Source: Camarhynchus parvulus
Taxonomy: Eukaryota; Chordata; Aves; Passeriformes; Thraupidae
Reading direction: 5' to 3'
Assembly: GCF_901933205.1 (NCBI RefSeq)
Contig: NC_044572.1
Coordinates: 62,840,965 to 62,904,964 of the forward strand
Length of the DNA stretch: 64,000 nt
The notes under the pieces were generated by a model. That model had not been told where the DNA came from and did not search any database. It saw only the letters and a program-made list of their open reading frames with translations. The translations under genes and the position numbers were made by a program. Positions 14,301-27,800 of this stretch are shown here, piece by piece. The stretch's first letter is position 1. The number at the start of each line of letters is the position of its first letter.

Positions 14301-17300
14301 ACAGCAGTCACCTAGAGTGATTTTTTTTCCCCCGTGTCTGATTTATGATTTGGGGGAAAAGGAATTGCAATGTATGTGCCGGAGAGGGCAGGTCACGCCC
14401 TCTGAATCCAGCTGATTCAGAAAGTAATTTTGGCAGAGCATGTGGTAACACCTGTCATTTGACATGTCAGTGTTTCCTATTTTCCATTTTTCTTTATTTT
14501 GCCTTGTTACTTAGCCAAACAGTTTATTCCTAGTAATCCTTACTTTAGAAACCCAGGTCACTTTTGGTACAGTTTTACATCCTTGAAGCAATCCCTACAT
14601 CAGTTCATATCTCAGTATTTACCTGCAGGTACATTCCTTCTGACTGCAAAATGGTTTGGATTCTTTCTTCCGTCCCTCTCTCAAGGACTCTGCAGGGGCT
14701 ACGTCCCCCCCATCTTTCTTGTGACTTGGAGATTTGGCATTTGTCCCTAGTTGCTTTACCAAGTTCTATTCAGGTTGCAGGTTTTGTGTTAGAGGTCTGG
14801 GCTTTTATGGGCTAATAAGTGGTGGTGTTAACTGCTCTGATCAGGAGGTGGCCAGGGGATGGTGCTTCCCTCCCTGACTGGCTGAAACCCCAGGCAGAAA
14901 CTCTGGAGCTTCATTCAGATGAGTGCAGGAAGTCCATGTGAACAGTGAAGGCTTTGGGGTCAGTATCCAATGAATACAGCTCAATCTCACTTAAATGTAG
15001 TTTATTTTATGTGGACTGCAATGCCACTCCATTTTGTTGTCCTTTTCCAAGGAGCCATCCCATGAAGTTTGTGTTGCAGTGCGGGTGGTTTGGCCCACCA
15101 CTTCTTCCAGTTAGGTAGTGAAAGAGCTCCTGCATCTTGTTTTATGGTATTGCCAAAGTAAAACAACTGTGTTTGGCTCCTGCACTGTCTGGTGAAGCAC
15201 TGGCCTAGAGGGACTGAAATCCAGGAAAATCTACAGTTTTTCTGTATGTTCTGTATTTTAGTATAGAGGAAGGTAATGGAAATACTGTAGAACCAACATG
15301 TCTGCTTCTGTGCATTGACTTCATAATTGATTTTTGCAGTGATATCCTTTGAAATTCATATTAGAAATGATTTTTGGCCTCATCCATAAAATCTCCTTTT
15401 GGAAACTAAAGTCTGACATGCACTTAGAAGGAATTTATTCACCACTGAGTAATTTTAAAATTGTGGGTTACATTTTTGATTCTCATGGCAAAGAACTCTG
15501 CTTGTTTTGTGTGTTTATAGTTGGAAAAGTTCAAGTTTAAAATCTGAATAGATATTTTAATTCCTGCTGTGCTGTTGATGAAAATGCTGATAGCAGGCTG
15601 TAGTTGTTATTTCCTACCACAATCTGAAAGAGAGCCTGTTGAGCAGATAACTGTATGGATATACAGGCATTTGTAGAGAGATGTTTTCAGACAAACCTGC
15701 ATATGCTTCTCCTTTGTCAGCTTTTTCTCAATATTTATGTGGTTCTGCAACCCATATTCAGCCTCCCAGATTTCTTTCAACAGGATGTCCCTGCAGGATG
15801 GGTCAGCTGGAAGAATGCTGCCTGCCCCATGTATTCCAGCTATGCATTTTCCCATGTGTTGCTTTCCCTGCGTGATTGCAGGTTATGAAAGCCGAGGCCT
15901 TGAAAAAACGCTGCTGCCTCTTTGGCAGTTTGGTAGTGGGGAATTGACCTAGAAAACACCTGCCTGCTGCTAGATCAAATAAGCAGAGGCAGCATGGAGG
16001 TGCTGTATGCATTGTTTGGAATTTCATTTTGGTTGGTGCATGGATGGGGAACCAAAGGGAAGAGGTGCAAGGACTGTGGTGTAGGGTTTGGGATGTGATA
16101 GCCCAATTCATACATGCTGGCTTTCAATCTGCTTTTCCCCTCCTCACTGGCAGTTTGTCCTCCTTCCTGTGTTACAGTCAGCATTTGGCTACTGATAAAT
16201 GTAGGAATATTTCAGTGGAGAGCAGGAATGCCCCTGTCACCAACAGCCTGCTTTTAGATCAGTTTAAGTGAAGCATGAAAGCATAACCATAAGTTTTAGC
16301 ATCCCTGGAAGCTTTCCTTCCAAAGGTGTTTATGTAAATGAATGAATTAATGGGGGGGAAAAAAACTCAGCTGCAAGCAACAATTGTAAACAAGTGGATT
16401 TTAAGCTTGTTGACTTCTGGAAGGCTGTTTGGTATTTTTGCTATTCATCAGTCGGGGTGGCTAGTTTGAACTGATAGAGAGGACTTGATAAGAGCTAAGG
16501 ACGTTCATAAAAGAGAGGGGCAAATAATGAATAAATATGCCACATCCTGATCCCTCTTAAATTTATCCATGAATATTTGGGAATTGATATGTGCTCAGTG
16601 ACAGGACCTAATTGGGCTAATGTTAATGTGTGCCAAAGAACAAAGTTTGTGTGTTGGTGAAGTTTTTAAAGATGGATTATTTGTATTCACATTGCAGCCA
16701 GGTGGGTGTTTTCTACTGATACACTTCAGTAATGTGAGACTTGTGTTATCTAGAAGTCCAGGCTGTAAAGAATGTAGGAGTTACTGGGGGTTTTATGTCT
16801 GATCTGTAGGATGTTGTAGATCTCGTTTTTAAATTTCACTGATAGCACTGCTGGCAAAGGAAGGGCTTTTTTGTATGTGTTATTTTTGGGGGGTTCCTCC
16901 CGCCCCATTTTTTTACTGATCTTGCAAATGATGTTTCATCTAGCCCTTTAAATGATGGCATTTGGGAGTCAAACTTTATGCCTTGTTTTTCGTTTGTCCC
17001 TCCAATATTGAGCAGATGTTTCTAAGAGTTAATGTCGCTTCTCAGTTATCTCTGACAGAAGTAGAGTCTGCTCTACATCAGAGAGTTTAGACTAATGCAC
17101 ATTGATCTTGGCAGGGAGAACACAGGCTCCTTTAGCTCACTAGGCAGTACAGGCCTGCAAATTGTTGTATTAACAAGCCAATTAATTAATAAGCAGGAAA
17201 TTGATGTAAACCCCGAGGCAGTATGTACTGATACTATATTCTTAGGTTTTGAAAAATAGATGTTGCTTTAATACATAACATGAAGCACTCTCCATGCCGT

Positions 17301-19040
17301 TAAGGTCCAAGTGGGCAAAAGCTTTTCATATTTCTTTTCAAACCAAACTCCCTTTGACAGTTGTCACTGCCAAAAATTGCTCTCCCTGTGCTTTTCCTCC
17401 TCTCCCAACTCGCATGTTTTTCCAAGGAAGCAAGTGGAGGAGATAAGATCGTTTACCTGCTAAGCGGAGTGGTGTAATGGGCTATTTCTCTGCAGCTTAA
17501 CTACTTGGCTGCCATTTAATAGGCTTGTATAGGTTTAATTTTGCTGCTTTACAGATGCAGCACAGGCAACTGCACAGAGGTTTCCAGGTGTGGTGGGGGT
17601 GAGTGCCTTTAGATCAGTTTCCCTTTGGGAAGCAGAGTCCATCCCATGCAATAGCTGGGGCAGGCAGAGGGATTTCTTTCTTTCTGGCTTGAGACATAAC
17701 AATACTTGGGTGGAGGAGAGAGCAAAATACCAGATTTGGAGTTGAGTTCATTTATGTTTCTCATCAGTGACTTTGTACATCCCAGGAATGTGTTGCATTG
17801 ATCTAATCTGGTTTTCATTCAGTAGCTCAAAGCCTCCTGTGTGCTATTCATTTCTTGATAGGCACTGTGCATCTGTAAGAAGTAAAACTCAAGTTGTGCT
17901 GCACCTTGAATTAAGACTATTTCTCTGTAAATGGCTCATATGCCTCAGGAAAATTTGATCCTCAGCATTAAGAAAGCAAATGTAAATCTCGCACTCTTCA
18001 GAAATAAATCACCTGAGTTTATAAATGAAGTTATTTTCTACAGTCTTGGTAACTAGGTTTGAGACGGTGTTATTTAAAGTTGTGACATTAGTTTTTAGCC
18101 TGTATAGGTTGTTACATACCTGTCCAAAGGCAATTAACATTTGTTTGCAGTTGGCTGAGTTTTTCGGTGTTTTAACCTGCTATCCCAAAATTTTGTATGT
18201 CAAATTTAGTCAATTAACTTTTCTAAGGAATAAGGTATATATTTTTTTCTCTGAGGTGATTACTTTAGTATTTTTTCTCTTTGAACTGGAACCAAAGTGA
18301 CAAGGCAGGAGGAGAGGAATAAGAGAACAAGCTTGTTGCAACTGTGGCTCTTCCATCACCTTGCCATTGACCAGTGTTTGCAAGATGGGTTTGGTTTTTT
18401 TTTCTGGAAGGTTTAATGTGGAAAGCCACACTCTTGGCACATGCATCTCACCAGGCTGACTCTGCCTTCAAAGCACTGCAGAAATGCCACATTCAAAAAG
18501 ATTTTTTTCTCCCCCTGTCAGGCTATCACTTGCTGTGCTTCCTCCCTTTCTCCGTGGTTCTGATGGTAAATCACAAACTCTAAATTAAAGGCAGGTTTTG
18601 ATGCAAGGAAGTGCCCAGTTGTGTGTGAGGGGCTTTGGTGTCTCCCCGAGGTTGGGTGGGTAGCATCCATCTGTCCGTCTGTGTCCATCTGGCCAGCCCC
18701 GTGTCTGCTGCTTCCCACTTGTGCCCACAAATTACTTCTTGGACTGCTGTGTGGAACAGAGCATTGCATTGGCCTGGCTTAAAAAGAAGCACTGCAAAGA
18801 AAAAAGCCCCTCAGAGCAAGACGTGTTGGGGAGAGAAGGAGGGGAAAAACCCCCTGACCTGCAGGTGTGCAGAGAGCCAGGTCCTCTGGCATTACAGTCT
18901 GAAGGTGGGCTGGGGTTTCCCGGTCTCCCTTCCCAGGCTGTGCCTAAAGCAGCGAGACAGGGAAGAGTCATCCTAAATAACTGGGGTTTGAGACTGAAAG
19001 TCAGCAGTGCGTGTTGGACCACAGCAGAAACATCTTAAAT

Positions 19041-19345
19041 AGAAGGTGGCTTTAAGAATTAATTTTGGAGCCAGCCTATATTAAAAAGAAGCCAAATTTC
19101 TTATTCTGCTGAAATGATGGGGAACCACCTTACAGTTAACACCGGTGATAAATGTCAGACTGGTTTGTATTAAAAATGCTTTAATCTGATTTGGCCCCAT
19201 TAATTTTTAAACTAGCAGAGGAGGTCATTAAATCACAAGTCCCTTTTTTGTTATAAATGCTTGCACCTCCGTGTTCCCTCTACTTCCATGGATTCTGCTT
19301 CTAATTAAAGCGGCAATGTGGTTCGTGGCTTGTCAAGCAGATTAA
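19041..19345. promoter_or_regulatory. Candidate conserved non-coding element (homeodomain-site rich)
   Basis: This repeat-free patch has several TAAT-core sites (GAATTAATTTTGG near 19055, CATTAATTTTT near 19199, CTAATTAAAG near 19301, GATTAATGTGC near 19341). It has complex, non-low-complexity sequence and no coding frame. That texture resembles conserved developmental enhancers, which are common in introns of regulatory genes. Conservation cannot be assessed without an alignment, so this is only a pointer. Confidence 0.3.
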
Positions 19346-20299
19346 TGTGCTTTTCAAATCTGTGTTTTTCTTTTTTTCCCCTTCCCCTATATTGCTTGTT
19401 TTCCTGATGGTTTTTTTTTTGGGGGAGGGGTGTTGCTACTGCACCTGTATACAGAGCTTACAGAAAGGTTTTTGGCTCTTACTGTGCGGGCTTGGGTGCA
19501 GCATGGAAGAGCCGGGGGTGGAGAGAAATCTGCTTGTCACAGAATGACACATTGAGTCTCGTTTTCCCTTGCATTTGAGTGACGTGTGTTCTTTTTCCGA
19601 CGCCATGGATGTGCTGCGTTCGGAGGTTCCGAAACCCGCAGTCCCTCCTGGTTGCATCCTCCCCTGGATGGGACCATCCGTGCTTGCCTTCTCATGGCTA
19701 AACTCGAAAGTGGCAGGTCACATCCCATCAATGATGCAGAATTTGCTGTACCGGGGCTGAGCTGAACTGGCACCTCGCCAGCAGCCTGAGGGTTGCACTT
19801 AATTTGCATATAAATTTACATAGGAGTTTAATTGGAGATAAATGCACATGTTTTTTATTTATAGAGCTCTGCAAGTGTATACACAGATTTACTTCAAAAA
19901 ATTAACAAAAAAAACAAGACACCAAGCTCACCTGCTTTAAAGCTGAATGGGATTAAGGTTATAAATGGGGCTCAGACCCCATCACATCAACAAGCCCCTG
20001 ACAGCTTGTGGCCCCTTTGGCCAGGGGCTCTTCATCTGTGAGGTTCCTGCCAGCCTGCAGCCCCATCTCTGCAGTGTGCTTCCTCCACCCCTGCTTCCAC
20101 CAAAAGGACAGGGAGGGACCATAAAGCATGCTTGTTTCAGAGTGGCTTTGGAGCACGCCCCACTCTTCTTATCTGCAGGCAGCTGTGCTGTTGCTGATTC
20201 TGTGGACATGCAGTTACAAGCTGTAGCCCAGAGACCAAATAAGTGTCTTCCTTCCTCTCCCTCCTGTGTGATATACAGCCCCGGTAGGCTCTGTGGGCA

Positions 20300-20560
20300 G
20301 CTTGCTAGAAGATAAAATTAATTTTTGAGTAATGCACATTGGAAGGAATAATCTGAACGAGACATGCACGTTACTGGGCTATAAATTAACTGTAACTACT
20401 GAGGAAAAAAGATGCGGGCATCACCCAGCCTGGCTCTCACAAACCTTTTCATGTTCTGTTACAGTGTGACGATAGTCAGGCAAAAATAAAATAGTGCAGA
20501 ACAGAATGAAATACAATTATGAAACTTCTCTGTTGTTCTCGCAGAATTTGGTGGTCTGAC
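20300..20560. promoter_or_regulatory. Candidate conserved non-coding element
   Basis: Repeat-free, complex sequence with ATTAATTTTTGAGTAATG near 20317 and TATAAATTAACTG near 20380, lacking any open frame of note. The call rests on texture and TAAT-type sites only, and no homology was tested. Confidence 0.25.
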
Positions 20561-23500
20561 GTCAGCTCTAAAAGTGTTTAATTTTGCTCATCTCAGAATA
20601 CTGACGGAATGAAAAGCTGGCTGGCAATGAATCACGCAATGAATAGAGGAATATAGTTTTTTTTATTTTAAAGTAGTTGGGGAGGTGGAATTGAAGCTAT
20701 TGAGATGAAAAGGTAAAATGCTTGCAAAATGTAGGCAGGTGGGTTTAATGAAGGAATGCATAAGCCACTTACGTATGGGTAGAAATTAGATGGCAGAAGC
20801 GTGCAACATAATAAGCAGCAGAGAAGTAAATGGAGCACTGCTGTCTTTAACCTTGCTGTGCAATAGGTTGTCCTGCTTCTCTCATGCCTCCAGCAAGACT
20901 TCTGACGTGATCCTTTAACCAGGGCAGGGGCAAATGCCACGCAGTGAGACATTTAAGTCAAATGAAAGGGCCGTGTTTGAAATGGTTAAAGGGAATTCTG
21001 TTTTCACAGTGAATAATTAAACTGGGAACTGATTGCCTTCTGTGCAGGAACATCCGTGTCTCTTTGCAAATCAGCCTTCATCCTCTGCAATTCATTGTTC
21101 ATTAAAATACACAAACAAAAGCTCATAAGGCATGTTAAGCCATTTTTTCTAAATCAGGTTCCCTGTTTTTGTGGGTTTTTTGAAGCTCTGATCTTGGATT
21201 TTGTGCTGTCTAAAATGGCTGTGATAACTCCGTGATCTTGTGCACTGAGCTGTTAATGGGCAGCAGAAGCTCTCACTGAGAAATTTAGTATGGCTGAGAG
21301 TGTGCTGAGGAAAACGAGGAAGATGAAAACACAGAGTCTGAAAATGAAGGTCTACTTAATGCTTAAATGCATAGATTAGAATCTAAATAATATAAAGGCT
21401 TTGACAGTGCAATACGCTTTTAAATGTATTTTTTGAGTTTATGTTTATGGATTTATCAAGTAAATTGCCTTAATCTTCATCAGATCACTCTAAAAAATGT
21501 TCACTCTGACAATCCACATATGCGTCTGTAATAAGTGCATGCAAATCAGTAACAGTATGGACTCTTAGGCTAAACAGAATTTAATTTGCCAGATCAGAGG
21601 TAAAAAGAGAGAACAAAGCTGCAGCACAGGAACCGATTTAGACTGATCTTGCCACTCCTCTCAGGTTTCTGATGCAGGGCTGATGTGTCTGTGTGGATTA
21701 GAGCAATGTACAATGTCTGATAGGCCAATATAGGGTAGAAACTGGAGAAATCTAATGAGCAAAAACTGAACAAAGCCTTGCCTTCAGGAGAATTTTTAAA
21801 AGTACAATAAAAGTTCCAGCAGCAGTTTTATGAAGTATTTCTCTCTGTCATCATGGCCAGTTTGACTCATGTTTGGCTACAGATACCTCCCTCTCTTGCA
21901 CTCTTACTTTTCTTTTAAAATCTCTGAAGTAGTTTCCCCAACCCCTTTTTCTGTCAACTTTGGAGGAGTGGCGTGGGGGAGGGAGCAGGAAAATTTGTTC
22001 TTTCTAAAGCCACTGCTCTGTGTAACCCAATTTAGGAGCAGAAGCATTGGCTCTCTGTTGTGTAGCTGACCTCGATGAGGAGGGACCAGAGTGTCCCAGA
22101 GGGCTGCTCTGGCTCTCCTGAAGCTCACGGGTAGACTGTGCTGCCCACTGGCTCCTTCTGTGGCTCCGGATCTCAGCTTGGAATTGCAGGCTGCTTGGGC
22201 AGTACCCGTGTATTCTGTGTATGTGTTGTGCCATCCCATCTCAGCACAGGTGATGGCAAAACCCTTGGGAAAAAGGATGACCTGTCCTCCTTCTTTGGGA
22301 GAAGCAGAGCCAAACAATTCCTTTTGGCGAGCCATCTCTCTCTGTGTCTCAATAGATGTCTTCTGTAGGCAGTCTGGGATGGCTGCCTGCCATTCGCCTG
22401 TTTGAATTACGATAGAACTGATTTCTTTCTGTTCTTTCCTTAAGATCCCGGATCATCTGAACGCATCATGCAAGATGCTTTATGGTTTTGATTTTCAAAG
22501 GTGTTTCTTCTTTGGCTTGTGCAGTGCTGTGGTTTGCTGGCACTGTGAGATGCCCCCGTGCTGTCAGGACTGGTTTTGTTCCGCTCTGTGAAATACTGAC
22601 GTTCCCGGTGCTGGCTTTTGCTGGTGTTAGCACGCATAGAAAAAATGCCTGATTAAAGGTTTGCCACATGTTGCTCATCTGCGTGAGTTTTCTTTGTTCT
22701 GTGACTTTGGGCAATCCTGTGTATCTGGCAGTATTTCTGCTGTGTGAGAACAGGGTCTGTCTGTCTTTCTTGATTCTCTTGGAAATGTGTGTGGTTTCTT
22801 TAATGTAGTAATTTTATTGAACAATTTTAAATGCAGTTCATACGTGTATATTATATATGTATACTTGTTAAAAAAAAAAAGTAGTAATTCATTCCAGAAG
22901 GGGAGAGAAATAGGAAGAACACATTCAAACTGAAATACTGTTTTCCCAAGGGATTTTCATAGCTGTTGAAGTAATTCTTTCTTTGTGTTTCTTCTCTCTC
23001 TGTAACATACATTGCCTTCTTTCTTTTAACTCCAAAATGTAAACTGCTGCCATTATGTTCTGTATTCCATAAGATTCTTGAAACATTTTTCTCAGCTTAA
23101 ATGCTAAGAGTCCAATAGCCTCTAAAGCCTACTAGAAATTGTGACTATTTTCCCCAACTTTTCAGGCATTATTTTCAGATGCTTTCATTTTTCATAATTT
23201 TTCTTCATTTGATCTAAGTACATTTTAGCATGTAGTGAATTTTCCATCACAGAATCTTACTGAGAGTGCATAAATTGATCATGATTTTTAAAAGTACCCA
23301 TGGCTGCTCCCTGTTACTTGGTGACTCTAGAAATTGCCTGATAAACGTTCTGCATTCTTTTAACTTCCTCAGGCAGAAATTTTGGTCTTGAAAATTTGTA
23401 AAATTCTATGAAGTGCTATTCATCAATCAGTGTTTTGCAAGAAAGATGTAAAGGACCATTCCAGTCTGGTATTTTATATCTACTGGAAAAAAAACCCAAA

Positions 23501-23843
23501 CCCATGTGCTACAAAATAAGTATTTCTAAGCTTTTCCAGACCTGAGCATCATGTTGCAGCTCTGAGAAAAGTACAGCTGGAGTGATAAGAGAAGCAGCTG
23601 TGCTGAAAGGAAAATGAAGTGGAAAGGTTTAGCTTCATTAATCAGGGTGAAAGGGTTTTTTTGGACTTGAAAGACACAGTTGACCACTTTCAGGTTGAGT
23701 GAAAAGTAGTCATCTACAGAGTATATCTCTTTGGGAATGGAAAAATAATCTCAAGTATATGTGTCACAGACAGATGCAATGATCTTAATATTTGAAACAA
23801 TTTTCTTGTAGAAAACGAAAAAAAGATTAAAAAGTGAAAAATG

Positions 23844-23894
23844 TGTGATCCTGAGGGGTCCCTTACAGTTGGATATATTTTACAATTCTGTGAT
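23844..23894 (+). mobile_element. CR1 LINE 3'-end fragment
   Basis: The sequence GTGATCCTGAGGGGTCCC, then AGTTGGATATATTTTACAATTCTGTGAT, follows the order of the avian CR1 3' terminus (GATGATCCTTGTGGGTCCC, CAACTCAGGATATTCTATGATTCTGTGA as remembered), with several substitutions. Only about 50 bp of 3' end remain, so it is a severely 5'-truncated, old copy. The orientation is the same as JARID2. Confidence 0.75.
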
Positions 23895-24228
23895 CCCCAA
23901 GGTTTTCTAGTAATAAATTGATTATATTTGTCCTGCTTGTTTCATGGGCTGCTAAGTAAAACTAACCCTGTCAAAGAGGGTACATACTGTGGTGCCCCAA
24001 ATGAGTAACCTTTCTGGTTGGCTGGATCTGGCTGGGGGCTGTAAGCTGTGAGTAATTAGATTGTAATTAAAATCTATTTATCACCTTTTTCTCTTTCCAA
24101 CTGATTTAGGCAGTGATGTTAGGTAGATTATTTTGTTCCTTCTGGTGTCAAAAATACCATGTGCCACTTGCAAATACCGCAGGGTTTTTTAAATTCTCCC
24201 TCCATGCAATGATAAGAATTTTTTTACC

Positions 24229-24250
24229 TATATATATATGTATATATATA
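24229..24250. repeat. Short interrupted (TA)n tract
   Basis: TA dinucleotides run from 24229 to 24250 with one G at 24240, followed by CACATACATG. It is a minor microsatellite. Confidence 0.85.
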
Positions 24251-24872
24251 CACATACATGTTTTTCTGTATTTTCTGTTTCACAGATGAGTTATAAAAGT
24301 ATTTGTAAAAATCAAAACTAGCCAGTCTTTTCCGAGGAAGCACATTCTCTACTGGGGTTTTCCCCAGTACATGCTGTGATCTGGCTTGGGGGACAGTGAC
24401 ACATCCGTGTGAGAGTCCCAGGCTCCTGGCTGGAACGTGGAGCAGTGCCACTGCTTCCCAACCTGCCTGTTTGGATCTCTGATCCTACACGGTTACTGAC
24501 CCCCTGACTTGCCAACAGAAACATTTTGAGTGGGATTTCCTAGGTACCTTCTTGTGGGATTATGCCATTGCATAAAACTCCTGATGGAAGGTAAAGACAT
24601 TTGAGGATTGATTTGTACTCTTTTCAATAAAGCAGTGTCTGGAGTTACTGAAGCCTTAGGGGAAATTCAGAATACTTCTGGAAGAACCAGACTGATTCCA
24701 GATGTCTTTCCTTTTAACCCGAATCTCTAGCTGACCATGATTTTCTGGTTCATTCCTCATAATAAGCTACCTAATTTGGTGGATTTGTGAAGAAAGGCCT
24801 TGAGATGAAATGTATCCTTTTTAGAAATACTTGTCTTTTGCCAGCAAATAGTCTGATGTAAAGGCTAGGCTT

Positions 24873-24889
24873 AAAAAAAAAAAAAAAAA
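24873..24889. repeat. Poly(A) homopolymer, 17 nt
   Basis: Seventeen consecutive A between GGCTT and GGC. No target-site duplication or processed-gene sequence was recognised upstream, so it is treated as simple sequence. Confidence 0.85.
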
Positions 24890-27800
24890 GGCAAGAAGAA
24901 TAAGGTCGTCATAGAAATAAAGCAGGATTCTGGCACCAATTGTCTTTAGAAGTGTAGCGTTGGACAAAGTTTATAGGTCTTGGCTTGTCAGACCTAAGAG
25001 TATCTCCTGTGGAACAGCTGAATGAGAGAATGAGAGGAAGGATACCATAAAGAGAAATTAGGCCTGAGAAGAAAATGCCAACACTTTTTTTTTCCCCCCA
25101 TGCAGACAGCAGTTCTGGATCAGTTAAACAAAGGGGGAAAAATATGCAAGGTTCTCAGAAAAGCACTTTTCAAACCTCCAGGTCTGGTTTTAATCTTGTG
25201 CATCCTTCTGTGTTTCCTTGCCAACACCTAGAGGCCTCACAATAAAGTGCACAGGATTTCCAGTGGCAGTAATCATACATAACAGAGTTCACTTGATGAA
25301 GTCACACTTGCTAAGGCAAAAAAAGCTTTAACAGCTTCTCCTGAGCTGGCCTCCTCCATGCCCGTCTTGCTCTCCATGCAGACCTGGGGAAATGCTGCTC
25401 TGGGATGTGAACACTGTGCAGCAATATGATAGAGATCCTCAGGGATCATTAAGGTGCAGTGTGTAGCAATCAATGTGCTGTCCTGGATAGGTGTGCAGAT
25501 TCCGTGGAGATGGTCAAGCTGCCTTCTGCAACAACTTCTGAATGTAGCATTTGTAACAGGCTGTTTCCTGCCAGTTTGGTTACTGGGCAGATAAAATGCA
25601 TTTGATATCCTCTTAATTCATTGCTGCTTTTAATATTTTTAAAGTCAGCTTTATTGCCTCCGAGTAGCAAGTGTATAGTAAGAGAAGTAAATTTTTTTAA
25701 CTTTCTCTGCTTATCTTCAGCCTGATTTCCTGCTGAACTACTTAAATATAACCACTGTATTTGCTTCTCCTGACTTAATGGCAATGTTATATATGCTTCT
25801 CAGTGAAATCCCCAACAGATGAAAATCTCTTTGACATCTGCCTTTGACTTCCAAAGAATCTATCATTTTATACTGTGCATTTTTTGGATGTATATGCCTT
25901 CCATTTTAGAAAAGTGAAAAACTTCTACCAACCCCACCCCCCAGCCACTAAGGTAATTCATGTGTATGCGGCGCTTGGCGTGTCTGTGAGTTTTTTTAAT
26001 TTTACATCATGTGTAAGGATTTGCAGATGAATTGAAGTGTAACAGCACAAAATTAGTCCCATTCTACTTTATGGACTTCTGTTTTTATCTGTTAGCAGTG
26101 CCGATGATCATCCAGCAGTTAGATTGTAGAGTAGACGGTAGACACTGCAAAATCCCTAAATTGATTCTCAACTTCACAGGTTCCTCCTTTGTTCTTAACC
26201 ATGTTGTTTCCACAGTAAGAAATCTCTTTGCATTGCTATTCACAGGAGCAGGAACATTAATCAGATTTGCAGATAGGTGTCTACCTCCATAATTTTTCTT
26301 GCCACTCCTGTGGCTCCAGCTCCTCTCTTGCATGCCTTGGTGCATCTTGAGCATCTCTGTGGCCCGTGTGGTTTTCTTTCACATCCTTGTGAGAAGCAGC
26401 CTTCATGCTGCAGCCATTGTGCCAGCTGGAGAGTTCCCAGTCTGCCAGAACCACAATTCCAAGCAAGCCCTGGATGGGATCATAAAAAGCGTTTTCCCAA
26501 ACATGAGATGGATTACAGGGACTGATTTACAGTTCTGTTTACATGAGGGGTTGGGCTGTTGTGCCTTCACTTCCAGACTTGATTGCATTTGTAATGATGT
26601 GTGTCTGTGTAGTAACAGGAAGGTGTGATTTCAGCTCAGGTGGGTGTTGCCTGCTCTGGCTTCAGCCTACCGGCAGAGGTGTAAATACGTGAAAGAAAAT
26701 AAAATGCATGAGGATGCAGCAGCACAGGTTTGAGCCTGGGTGAGCAACTGGAGTATGAGTCTTCTGGGTATGCCCAAAACATGTCATGCCGGTTTGGTAG
26801 CTAAAACTCAAGCCCATGCTGTCACATCCCTAATGCCACTTTTACTTAAATTTGTTAAAAACTTTTAAAAAATCAGACAGACGTAGTGAGGGTCTGTTTC
26901 AAAGGTTCTTTTAGTTAGGAGCATGAGACACTAGTTGATGGTTGCTTACAGTAAGAGAATTTTTCCATACATCTGCGTCTGAAGGGAGCTCATGCTGTAT
27001 CTTGAAGAGAAATCTACTCTGCTCTCAGCCCCTACATGGATGTAAGACTCAATCCTCAGGTTAGATTGGAATGATGATCTGCATTTTCTTACAAGTCAAG
27101 TACTTTCCCAAATTGAAGGAAAAAAAAGGTTTGTCTTGAACTTCTCTGAGTTCTGTCAGGAGTAGCAGCCTGAAATCAGTTTTAGTACTTCCTTATTAAA
27201 AAAAAAAACCCAAACAACGAAGCCCCCAAAGTTGCTGTTGGGATCCGCTGAAGCAAAGGGCTGAGAACTTCAGACAGAAAGAAAGGCGATCTTGAAACAG
27301 GTTATATTTAACTTTTTCTCTCTGGCCTTGATAGATGTCTTCATTTCCCCAGGTTTTTTACTTCTCTCTCCACTCACACTAACCAGTTGATTCCTGATCT
27401 TGTTATCCAGCTATTAATATTGCTCAAGGCTGTTAATGCCTAAGCTGTGCTGTTTACCTGTAATGCTGAATTGAGGGGTGTGGGGAAAGGCATTTTTTAG
27501 ATTATTTGAATAATTTGTTCCTGGTAAAAGGATTGGGAAGAAAAATCTGATTTACAGAAATAAAGCCTTACATTTGATCTAGACACGGCTGTTCTTGATT
27601 TAAATTCTCCTGCAATCATTTAAAAAATCTTTTTCATATACTTAAGGTATACCTTTGAAAACAGTAAGCTTTTACAGAATGGAAAAGACTTACTTTTAGA
27701 TAGCTGGTTGTTTGCTTGCTTGAGTTTTTAGTAAATAATTCCTGGTGAGTTTTCAGTGTTTGTTGTTGAATGTCAAATTGCCAGTATGACTGCTTGAGAT

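Larger units (their letters stand above)
4598..23843. other. Long intronic block without exons; contains candidate regulatory patches
   Basis: No protein family was recognised in any frame across these 19 kb and no interspersed repeat is obvious. Notable content: a C10-T9 run at 5722-5740; a small AT-rich hairpin near 5631-5652; octamer motifs at 7250, 7678 and 8295; a 6-bp-stem hairpin GTAGAG-TCTG-CTCTAC at 17061-17076; GC-richer but CpG-poor patches at about 18640-18960 and 22000-22400; and homeodomain-site-rich patches at 19041-19345 and 20300-20560, listed separately. Confidence 0.65.
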
